DNA from: Nitrospira sp.
GTDB taxonomy: Bacteria; UBA9089; CG2-30-40-21; SBAY01
DNA length: 7,744 nucleotides
Direction of reading: 5' to 3'
Assembly (NCBI GenBank): GCA_005239945.1
Contig: SBAY01000192.1
Coordinates: 1-7,744, forward strand
Both the position numbers and the translations under genes were made by a program. Shown in pieces: positions 1 through 4,895 of this stretch (within the stretch, counting starts at the first letter, position 1; every line of letters starts with the position of its first letter). Under the pieces are notes generated by a model. It saw only the letters and a program-made list of their open reading frames with translations. It ran no database searches and was not told the origin of the DNA.

Positions 1-100
1 CCACATACCTCAAAACAGCTTAGACCCGAACGGCAAATTTGGTCTTATGGCTCTTCCATCCATCGGGTTCTACATACGCTTTGCCTGACATACCAAAGGT

Positions 101-130
101 CACAGAGGAATTCACAAAGGGCACAAAGAA
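101..130. repeat. CACAAAG-type repeat, left arm
   Basis: Short array of CACAAAG words at 9-bp spacing (113-119 and 122-128) after a related CACAGAGG. The opposite orientation of the same word family recurs at 185-227, so the two arms bracket a roughly 55-bp core. The match is imperfect and no clean target duplication is visible. It resembles the repeats often seen around small mobile-looking genes in environmental bacteria (recollection, not searched). Confidence 0.55.
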
Positions 131-132
131 AT

Positions 133-180
133 ATGACAAGAAATGAAATAGTCAACAAGATTATTGGAATAGCAAATTAA
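133..180 (+). pseudogene. Possible N-terminal remnant of a GxxExxY-family gene
   Basis: A 15-codon ORF reading MTRNEIVNKIIGIAN then TAA. The start resembles the N-terminus typical of GxxExxY proteins (PD-(D/E)XK-like, function unknown), which begin with a pattern like M-T-x-N-E-hydrophobic and continue I-G-x-A-hydrophobic-E-V-H. Here the similarity ends after about 14 residues, exactly where the inverted repeat arm begins. The best guess is an internally deleted relic of a repeat-flanked GxxExxY cassette. The match is short and could be chance. The rest of 1-258 holds nothing I can recognise. Confidence 0.3.
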
Positions 181-184
181 AAAA

Positions 185-227
185 CCTTTGTGTTCTTTGT
201 GTCTGCTTTGTGTTCTTCGTGGTTAAT
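185..227. repeat. CTTTGTG-type repeat, right (inverted) arm
   Basis: CTTTGTG/CTTCGTG words at 9-11 bp spacing, ending in CGTGGTTAAT. It is the reverse complement of the word family at 101-130. It lies just upstream of the tusA-like gene's ribosome binding site, so transcripts starting upstream could fold these two arms together. Confidence 0.55.
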
Positions 228-242
228 CTTTTTAGTTTTTAG

Positions 243-252
243 AAGGAGGTGA
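243..252 (+). promoter_or_regulatory. Near-ideal Shine-Dalgarno for the TusA-like gene
   Basis: AAGGAGGTGA is a full 10-base complement of the usual 16S rRNA 3' end and stands 6 bases before the ATG at 259. It fixes the start and suggests high translation. No convincing -35/-10 pair was identified upstream. Confidence 0.8.
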
Positions 253-258
253 ATTATT

Positions 259-483
259 ATGGCCAATAAGGTTCTGGATACAATGGGTCTGAAGTGTCCC
301 CAGCCGGTTTTAAAAATTACAGTGGCAATGACTGACTTAAAAGATGGTGATACGCTGGAGGTGGTTGGCGATTGTCCCACCTTTGAAAAGGATATCCGAG
401 CATGGTGTGAACGGCTAAAAAAACCACTCCTCTGGATGCGAAACGAGGGTGGAACAACAATGAGATGTCAGATTCAATTTTGA
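259..483 (+). CDS. TusA/SirA-like sulfurtransferase (sulfur carrier)
   Basis: A 74-residue cytoplasmic protein, full length for the TusA (SirA/YeeD/YedF) family. The signature is visible near the N-terminus: D7-T-M-G-L-K-C13-P-Q-P16, the CPxP motif whose cysteine carries sulfane sulfur as a persulfide. Family members pass sulfur to tRNA thiolation, molybdenum-cofactor enzymes or, in sulfur-metabolising microbes, to Hdr-like complexes; the sequence does not say which. An extra Cys near residue 39 and one near 71 are not part of the family motif. The start is set by the ideal Shine-Dalgarno. The next gene follows after 61 bp on the same strand and encodes a hydrogenase/NuoB-type Fe-S protein, so co-transcription is plausible and a link to redox or sulfur metabolism is likely. 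Family assignment is secure; the partner is inference. Confidence 0.9.
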   Translation: MANKVLDTMGLKCPQPVLKITVAMTDLKDGDTLEVVGDCPTFEKDIRAWCERLKKPLLWMRNEGGTTMRCQIQF

Positions 484-544
484 AAAGGCAGTAAGTTCAG
501 CCGAAAAAATTATAAGTCCTATAGCAACTTAAGGAGATTTTACG

Positions 545-1516
545 ATGGCAAAACCAAAGGTTGCCTTTTACTGGACAGCAAGCTGTGGAGGATGTGAAGA
601 GGCTATCGTTGACCTGAATGAGGCCATTCTCGATGTTGTGGAAGCCGTGGAGATTGTCTTCTGGCCAGTAGCCTTAGATTTCAAACGCCGTGATGTAGAA
701 TCAATGGCTGATGGAGAGCTCGCTGTCAGTTTCATCAATGGTGCGGTTCGCACAAGTGAGCAGGAGGAAATGACAAAACTTCTGCGTCAGAAGTCAGGAT
801 TGGTGGTGGCATTTGAAACCTGCGCCTATCTGGGTGGAGTTCCAGGACTGGCCAACTTCTGGGATAGAGAATCAATACTTAACCGGGCTTACAAAGAAGT
901 GCCTTCAGTTGTCAACCCCAAAGGTATTCTTCCTAAAACCCAGACCGAAATGCCTGAGGGAAAACTTGTCTTGCCAGAATTTTTTAATACAGTTTCAACC
1001 TTAAATCAGGTGATTCAGGTTGATTATTATCTGCCGGGGTGTGCCCCACCTGCTAATTTGATTGGACAGGCTTTGCAGGCAATTTTGGAAGGAAAACTCC
1101 CTGAAAAAGGCTCTGTGCTGGCCCCGGACAAGCAATTGTGCGATACCTGTCCACGCCGGGATTCAAAACCAGAAAAGATATTGATTAAGGAATTCAAGCG
1201 CATCCACGAATTGCAAACAAATACTGAAAGATGTTTTCTTGTGGATGGAATTATTTGCCTGGGCCCGGCCACCCGTTCTGGCTGCGGGGAACGATGTCTT
1301 AACGCCAATATGCCCTGTCGCGGCTGTTTTGGCCCCACTGCCCCGGTGTTGGACCAGGGGGCTAAACTCTTGTCAGCCCTTGCCTCAATCATGGACGCAA
1401 AGGATGAGAAGGAGGCCCAACACATTACCGATACCATTCCTGACCCGGCAGGCATATTCTATATGTTTGGTCTTCCGTCATCGCTCTTGCATCATAAAAG
1501 AGGGAGATATCTATGA
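545..1516 (+). CDS. Hydrogenase small-subunit-like Fe-S protein (MvhG/VhuG, NuoB 20-kDa family)
   Basis: 323 residues, no signal peptide, so cytoplasmic. Proximal-cluster cysteines of the [NiFe]-hydrogenase small subunit/NuoB fold are all present: C14-x2-C17 in TASCGGCEEA, C93 in FETCAYLGG and C166 in LPGCAPP. A C-terminal Cys-rich part (C199-x2-C202, C230, C238, C247, C251, C258, C261) could hold further [4Fe-4S] clusters, as in F420-non-reducing hydrogenase subunit G proteins. In that family it passes electrons between the NiFe large subunit and heterodisulfide reductase or MvhD. No large subunit, MvhD or Hdr gene follows. Instead the stop overlaps the RsbS-like start by 4 bp (ATGA at 1513-1516), indicating translational coupling. 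SD AAGGAG (531-536) precedes the ATG. The family is clear; a catalytic versus a redox-sensing role is open, and a partner may lie outside the window. Confidence 0.85.
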   Translation: MAKPKVAFYWTASCGGCEEAIVDLNEAILDVVEAVEIVFWPVALDFKRRDVESMADGELAVSFINGAVRTSEQEEMTKLLRQKSGLVVAFETCAYLGGVPGLANFWDRESILNRAYKEVPSVVNPKGILPKTQTEMPEGKLVLPEFFNTVSTLNQVIQVDYYLPGCAPPANLIGQALQAILEGKLPEKGSVLAPDKQLCDTCPRRDSKPEKILIKEFKRIHELQTNTERCFLVDGIICLGPATRSGCGERCLNANMPCRGCFGPTAPVLDQGAKLLSALASIMDAKDEKEAQHITDTIPDPAGIFYMFGLPSSLLHHKRGRYL

Positions 1517-1971
1517 AAGGGAAAAACTATCTTTCGAAGGTGGTCATGAATATTATACAGGGTTGCCTCGTTGTGCCTATCCATGGTGAACTCTATGATG
1601 AATCAGTCCTGCAAATTCAAAGGGATGTATTAGAAAAGATTAAAAACACAGGCATAAAAAAAGTAATTATTGACCTCTCAGGGGCAAATGTAATAGACTC
1701 ATTTCTTGGCCAGGTAATCTCTGATACAGTTAAAATGGCATCTATGTTAGGAGCAACAACCGTTCTGACGGGCTTTAAGCCAGAAGTGGTGGTTTCACTT
1801 ATTGATCTGGATTTTGATTTTGGTGATATTCAAACAGCTATTACCCTTGAAGATGGATTTCATAAATTACAATCCAGACTAACAGATGAAGAAATAGAAG
1901 ATGCTGATGATGAAACCACAGAGGCAATAGAGGAGTTAGAAGAGCCGGAAGAGGAAGAAGATGAATCATAA
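1513..1971 (+). CDS. rsbS: RsbS-like STAS-domain anti-sigma-factor antagonist
   Basis: 152 residues. A STAS domain spans about 12-124: the core GCLVVPIHGEL (17-27), IIDLSGANVIDSF (52-64) and GATTVLTGF. The D62-S63-F64 motif places S63 at the serine that RsbT phosphorylates in Bacillus RsbS (S59 there), and the pattern matches RsbS better than SpoIIAA/RsbV. In the family, unphosphorylated RsbS sequesters RsbT in the stressosome and phosphorylation releases it. The C-terminus is unusual: residues 125-152 are an acidic tail with 19 of 28 Asp/Glu, absent from typical RsbS of about 115-135 residues. The start at 1513 is supported by GGGAGA 6-11 bases upstream; M12 (1546) is an alternative nearer the usual RsbS start. 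It overlaps the Fe-S gene by 4 bp and the kinase gene by 11 bp. Confidence 0.88.
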   Translation: MKGKNYLSKVVMNIIQGCLVVPIHGELYDESVLQIQRDVLEKIKNTGIKKVIIDLSGANVIDSFLGQVISDTVKMASMLGATTVLTGFKPEVVVSLIDLDFDFGDIQTAITLEDGFHKLQSRLTDEEIEDADDETTEAIEELEEPEEEEDES

Positions 1972-2362
1972 TCTCCAGCCAATTAATATCACCCATGAAG
2001 TTGATATTGCTATCGCTACCTCTGAGGCAAGGGTATTAGCTGAGGCAGTCGGCTTTAAACAGGCTGAACAATATATGATTGCCACAGCCGTTTCTGAGCT
2101 GGCGAGGAATATATTCCACTATGCTAAAGAAGGAAAAATCACCATAAAAATCATTGAGAAGGGAACCCAAAAAGGTATTGAGATTATTGCCCAGGACAAT
2201 GGTCCAGGAATAGAGGATATAGACAAGGCAATGACAGACCATTTTAGCACCGGAGATGGCTTAGGGTCAGGACTTCCAGGTGTCAAACGACTGATGGATG
2301 AATTTGAAATTTCCAGTGATAGTAGGCAAGGAACAAAGGTTATCGCCAGAAAATTATTGTAA
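1961..2362 (+). CDS. rsbT: RsbT-like serine kinase (GHKL ATPase)
   Basis: 133 residues, the normal RsbT length. GHKL ATP-binding motifs are complete: N-box S45-E-L-A-R-N50-I-F-H-Y, G1 box D79-N-G-P-G-I84, and lid/G2 region G98-D-G-L-G-S-G-L-P-G107. The last motif is typical of RsbT. In the family it phosphorylates RsbS (and RsbR) and, once freed, activates an output protein such as RsbU, a diguanylate cyclase or a histidine kinase. The gene starts inside the acidic tail of the RsbS-like gene (11-bp overlap); the purine run GAGGAAG (1951-1957) in those Glu codons serves as its ribosome site. Together with the flanking STAS and phosphatase genes this is a partner-switching (RsbS-T-X) unit. No RsbR paralogue with a sensory N-domain is in view. 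Confidence 0.92.
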   Translation: MNHNLQPINITHEVDIAIATSEARVLAEAVGFKQAEQYMIATAVSELARNIFHYAKEGKITIKIIEKGTQKGIEIIAQDNGPGIEDIDKAMTDHFSTGDGLGSGLPGVKRLMDEFEISSDSRQGTKVIARKLL

Positions 2363-2364
2363 AA

Positions 2365-2408
2365 GGGGCAAGGGTAAGAAAGAAAAAATTTATCTTATCC
2401 TTAACCCC
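2365..2408 (+). promoter_or_regulatory. Intergenic RNA hairpin between the RsbT-like and RsbX-like genes
   Basis: GGGGCAAGGGTAAGA (2365-2379) pairs with TCTTATCCTTAACCCC (2393-2408), giving about 14 base pairs with one G-U, one imperfect position and a 13-base A-rich loop. No U-tract follows, so it is a poor intrinsic terminator. A stability or processing element that adjusts the phosphatase:kinase ratio is possible but is inference. GGAG (2421-2424) then serves as SD for the next ATG. Confidence 0.4.
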
Positions 2409-2434
2409 TGAATTACAAATGGAGCAATTAATAA

Positions 2435-3040
2435 ATGGCTAATCTGGATTACTTTTTGGCTAAAAGGCCACTTTTTTATAACCAGGGTACTGAATGTGGT
2501 GATATAGGGCTTATCAAGGAATTTGACAATAAGGTTAAGGTATTTATAGCCATTGTGGATGTCCTGGGACATGGCCAGGAGGCTTATAAACTTGCCCTTA
2601 TCTGCCGGGATTTTTTAGAGAAAAGTTACAACCAGGATTTGATAGTGACAATGAAAGCGCTCCATGAACATATAAAAGGTTCCCGGGGTGCAGTAGCAGG
2701 CTTGTGCCTTTTAGATATAGATTCAGGTATTCTGAAATATGGGGGGATAAGTGATATAACCGCCAGAAAATTTGGCACGAAGCCAATAAGGCTTATCTCC
2801 CATGATGGAATAATTGGAGATATAATTAAATCCCCCAAAGAAGAGACAATAAAATTAGATGATGGAGATATCTTTGTTTTATGTACCGATGGAGTAAAAG
2901 AACATTTTAAATTAGAAGATTATCCCGGGCTTTTGGGAGACGATGCTAAAACAATAGCTGCACACATCATCCATGAATTTGGCAAGGTAGAGGATGACGC
3001 TACTTGCATAGTCGTGAGGTATCTTCAATTCAGACATTAG
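2435..3040 (+). CDS. RsbX-like PP2C/SpoIIE-family serine phosphatase
   Basis: 201 residues, matching RsbX (about 200) rather than the longer RsbU. Metal-binding motifs of the SpoIIE/PP2C fold are visible: C21-G-D23, D42-V-L-G-H-G47, T151-D-G-V-K-E156 and E186-D-D-A-T190 with D187/D188. In the family RsbX dephosphorylates RsbS and RsbR and resets the stressosome after RsbT has acted. It sits 72 bp after the RsbT-like gene, behind a hairpin. The C-terminus is odd: residues 197-201 (LQFRH) and the stop come from the terminal repeat of an inserted MITE-like element. Without the insert the protein would read R-Y-K-K and stop at TGA overlapping the next ATG. Five residues replace two, beyond the last core motif, so activity is probably kept. 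Confidence 0.87.
   Translation: MANLDYFLAKRPLFYNQGTECGDIGLIKEFDNKVKVFIAIVDVLGHGQEAYKLALICRDFLEKSYNQDLIVTMKALHEHIKGSRGAVAGLCLLDIDSGILKYGGISDITARKFGTKPIRLISHDGIIGDIIKSPKEETIKLDDGDIFVLCTDGVKEHFKLEDYPGLLGDDAKTIAAHIIHEFGKVEDDATCIVVRYLQFRH
3014..3022 (+). repeat. 9-bp target-site duplication, left copy
   Basis: GTGAGGTAT directly abuts the left terminal inverted repeat and is identical to 3213-3221, which directly abuts the right one. This copy is inside the last codons of the phosphatase gene (V194-R-Y196). Confidence 0.88.
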
Positions 3041-3212
3041 ACTTCAGACTTTAGACATCAGACTTAAGTCGTAAACATTCAGCGTTCAGCCGTCAGCTTT
3101 CAGATGGAGAAAAAGATAATGTATGAACACCTGTCTCATCCAAAAACTGAAAGCTTAATCTTCCGGCTAACCGCTTAAGTCTTTAGTTTATGGTCTAATG
3201 TCTGAATTGAAG
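3023..3212. mobile_element. 190-bp MITE-like non-autonomous element
   Basis: The ends are a perfect 20-bp inverted repeat: CTTCAATTCAGACATTAGAC at 3023-3042 and its exact reverse complement at 3193-3212. A 9-bp direct repeat GTGAGGTAT flanks both ends, the footprint of transposition with a 9-bp stagger, as made by IS4-group, IS1 and some other transposases. The interior codes for no transposase; its longest + strand ORF from an ATG that I noted (3104-3178, 24 codons) looks like chance. It contains the palindrome GACTTAAGTC (3061-3070) and a further inverted pair AGCTTTCAG/CTGAAAGCT (3096-3104 and 3147-3155). It supplies the last five codons and the stop of the phosphatase gene and separates it from the kinase gene. 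The 185 bp without a gene (3041-3226) is almost entirely this element. Confidence 0.9.
3029..3105. repeat. Heptad-periodic array inside the MITE-like element
   Basis: Eleven 7-bp steps in one register. Five YAGAC-type units come first: TTCAGAC, ATTAGAC, TTCAGAC, TTTAGAC, ATCAGAC (3029-3063). Two diverged units follow (3064-3077), then four TCAG-type units: TTCAGCG, TTCAGCC, GTCAGCT, TTCAGAT (3078-3105). The first two units lie within the left terminal repeat. Confidence 0.7.
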
Positions 3213-3221
3213 GTGAGGTAT
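3213..3221 (+). repeat. 9-bp target-site duplication, right copy, containing the kinase gene's SD
   Basis: GTGAGGTAT, identical to 3014-3022. GAGGT within it (3215-3219) is the Shine-Dalgarno for the ATG at 3227, 7 bases on. The duplication therefore left the downstream ribosome site intact. Confidence 0.85.
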
Positions 3222-3226
3222 AAAAA

Positions 3227-4369
3227 ATGATTAACCTGGACAGAATTTTAATAAAGGACGAGAGTTCTATCGTTGAGGCAAGAAACAAGATTCGCCTTTT
3301 AGCAGAAGACCTTAAATTTAATTCTATCGCGGTCACAAGGCTTGTTACCATAACCTCGGAACTCTCTCGACTTATTTATCAAAAAGATGAGGAATCAAGT
3401 ATAGTCGTGGGTTTTGATAAAAAAGAAGATGCCTTTGGGTTACTTCTTCTATTTCAAAGCAAAAAAGAAAAGTTGAATATAGGTAAGGCAGAGGTGTTTT
3501 TTGATAAATTAAGGGTAGCTCAGACAGAAGATGGTTTTTGTGAAGTCGAGGCTTTTAAGTATATCCCAGATACGCAATTCCAACCAACGGATGAATTCAT
3601 TCAAATAGAGAAGGAAAGACTCGTTCGCCTTTCAAGTACAGAGTTGATAAATGAGGTTAAAAGAAAGAATGAGGAGTTAATGAAACTTCTTGATGAACTC
3701 AAGGAGCGTGCGGAAAAAGAAAAGGAACTTGTAGCCATAACAGCCACGGCAGAGGCTGAAAAGATAAAGGCAACAGAGTCCAACAGGATAAAATCGGAAT
3801 TTCTGGCAAATATGTCGCATGAATTGCGCACACCCTTAAATTCAATCATCGGCTTCAGTGAAATTCTATTGGAAAGGACCTTTGGTGATTTGAATGAGAA
3901 ACAGACAAAGTATGCCAGCAATATCCTCACCAGTGGCAAACACCTGCTCACCCTTATCAATGATATCTTAAACCTCTCTAAGGTAGAAGCAGGAAAAATA
4001 GAGCTTAAGATTGAGGACTTTTCTTTGCAAGAGATGCTGACTGAGTGCCAGACCTTAGTTAAAAGCCTGGCAGGAAAGAAAAACATCTGGATTGAAGTTA
4101 AGATTGAGGGCATCTCGACTATAAAGGCAGACCCTGTCCGATTCAAGCAGATTATGTATAATCTTCTTTCCAATGCGATTAAATTCACCCATGAAGGAGG
4201 AAGGATAGATATTCAGGCAAAACCGGTAAATGAAATGGTGCAGATCTCTGTCCAGGATACAGGCATTGGGATTGCCAGGGAGCATTACGAAAAGGTCTTT
4301 GAGGAGTTTAAGCAGATAGACAGCTCCTATGCCAAGCAATACCAGGGAACAGGACTGGGCTTCCCTTGA
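3227..4369 (+). CDS. Histidine kinase N-terminal part: RsbT-like domain, HisKA, partial HATPase_c
   Basis: 380 residues, no membrane segment. Residues 1-78 align by eye with the RsbT-like protein two genes upstream: E17-A-R-N-K-I-R-L-L-A-E and T43-S-E-L-S-R-L-I-Y51 match its TSEARVLAE and VSELARNIFHY, but the Mg-binding N-box Asn is replaced by Leu (L49) and no G-boxes follow. Residues 125-190 are charged and helical (coiled-coil linker). HisKA has H198 in FLANMSHELRTPLNSIIGFSE. The ATPase has N-box N312-LLSN316-A, G1 D344-T-G-I-G, F-box FEEF and G2 G374-T-G-L-G378, then goes out of frame and stops. Its SD lies in the right target duplication. Before the MITE insertion it overlapped the phosphatase gene by ATGA. 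A role as RsbT/RsbS-responsive output kinase is inference. Confidence 0.85.
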   Translation: MINLDRILIKDESSIVEARNKIRLLAEDLKFNSIAVTRLVTITSELSRLIYQKDEESSIVVGFDKKEDAFGLLLLFQSKKEKLNIGKAEVFFDKLRVAQTEDGFCEVEAFKYIPDTQFQPTDEFIQIEKERLVRLSSTELINEVKRKNEELMKLLDELKERAEKEKELVAITATAEAEKIKATESNRIKSEFLANMSHELRTPLNSIIGFSEILLERTFGDLNEKQTKYASNILTSGKHLLTLINDILNLSKVEAGKIELKIEDFSLQEMLTECQTLVKSLAGKKNIWIEVKIEGISTIKADPVRFKQIMYNLLSNAIKFTHEGGRIDIQAKPVNEMVQISVQDTGIGIAREHYEKVFEEFKQIDSSYAKQYQGTGLGFP

Positions 4370-4665
4370 CCAGGAGGTTAGTGGAATTGCATGGAGGGAA
4401 AATTTGGCTGGAAAGCGAATTAGGAAATGGAAGCACCTTTATCTTTACCATATCCCCGAGACAGGAAGCAGTAGAGGAAAAGAAGATTTCAGCACCAAAA
4501 ATAGAAGAAGGAAGACCTACTATCTTAGTTGTAGAAGATGAGGCACAGGCCAGAGAGCTTATGGAAGTCTATCTTGAGGAAGCAGGATACCAGGTAGCTT
4601 ATGCCACAAATGAAGAAGAGGCAATAAAGAAGGCAAAAGAGATTAATCCCTATGTCATATCCTGA
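4366..4665 (+). CDS. Kinase fragment: end of HATPase_c plus first half of receiver domain
   Basis: Continues the kinase in the -1 frame: TRRLVELHGGKIWLES and GSTFIFTISPR are the normal C-terminal strands of HATPase_c following the G2 box. After a linker of about 30 residues comes the first half of a receiver: P-T-I-L-V-V-E-D-E carries the acidic Mg pocket, ending at EINPYVIS. The only nearby start is TTG at 4366 inside the previous stop (TTGA), with no persuasive SD, so independent translation is doubtful. It is best read as the middle of one broken gene. The stop TGA (4663-4665) overlaps the ATG of the next piece by one base. Confidence 0.75.
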   Translation: MTRRLVELHGGKIWLESELGNGSTFIFTISPRQEAVEEKKISAPKIEEGRPTILVVEDEAQARELMEVYLEEAGYQVAYATNEEEAIKKAKEINPYVIS

Positions 4666-4880
4666 TGGACATCCAATTGCCAGGAATGGATGGGCTTTCC
4701 GCTACAAAGATAATCAAAGAGGAGTCTATCAATAAAGATACCCCCATTGTCGCCCTGACCGCCTATGCCATGGCCGGTGATAAGGAAAAGATAGAGGCCG
4801 CAGGCTGTAATGAATATCTTACCAAACCCATTAATACAAAAGAATTTGCCCTGAGTGTAGCGAGGTTTTTGAGAACATAG
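4665..4880 (+). CDS. Receiver-domain fragment (phospho-Asp half)
   Basis: 71 residues starting M-D-I-Q-L-P-G-M-D-G. D2 is the receiver phospho-acceptor position, followed by the conserved Thr in VALTAYAM and Lys in YLTKPIN, ending at FLRT, a normal receiver C-terminus. It lacks the N-terminal half with the acidic Mg pocket, so it cannot fold as a complete receiver. A TGATG stop/start overlap could allow reinitiation, but the simplest view is the third frame of the broken hybrid kinase. No DNA-binding or enzymatic output domain follows. Confidence 0.75.
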   Translation: MDIQLPGMDGLSATKIIKEESINKDTPIVALTAYAMAGDKEKIEAAGCNEYLTKPINTKEFALSVARFLRT

Positions 4881-4895
4881 GAAACAAGAAAAAAT

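Larger units (their letters stand above)
3227..4880 (+). pseudogene. Hybrid histidine kinase + receiver, split by two -1 frame changes (overall locus)
   Basis: Three successive frames join into one protein of about 550 residues: degenerate RsbT-like domain, coiled coil, HisKA, HATPase_c, receiver. The first break is near 4357-4366 (after GTGLG) and the second near 4657-4664 (before LMDIQLPG). Both need the same -1 change, and each is at a TGA. Homologues would read G-L-G-L-P-L at the first, obtainable by restoring one C in GGGC-TTCCC. Between the breaks no other stop or loss of motif occurs, so the damage is recent or technical. If real, no single chain holds both complete catalytic and receiver domains. 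Confidence 0.75.

Noticed and set aside
20..91. Minus-strand 23-codon ORF ending FAVRV, possibly the tail of an upstream gene
   Set aside because: Too short, no recognisable family, and it reads into the repeat arm; cannot be told from chance.
1027..1455. Minus-strand ORF of 142 codons opposite the Fe-S protein
   Set aside because: Shadow of the Cys-rich conserved + strand gene; no SD and no domain seen.
545..1516. Genuine complete [NiFe] hydrogenase operon
   Set aside because: No large subunit with its CxxC nickel ligands, no maturation genes and no MvhD in the window; only the small-subunit-like Fe-S protein is supported.
1239..1589. + strand ORF of 116 codons bridging the Fe-S and RsbS-like genes
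   Set aside because: Out of frame with two well-supported genes; composition typical of an alternative frame.
2365..2408. Intrinsic terminator after the RsbT-like gene
   Set aside because: The hairpin is not followed by a U-run, and the next gene clearly belongs to the same functional unit.
3104..3178. 24-codon ORF inside the MITE-like element
   Set aside because: No SD, no family resemblance; length expected by chance.
3601..4188. Minus-strand ORF of 195 codons opposite the histidine kinase
   Set aside because: Overlaps the conserved HisKA/HATPase coding region; Ser/Phe-rich with no recognisable motif.
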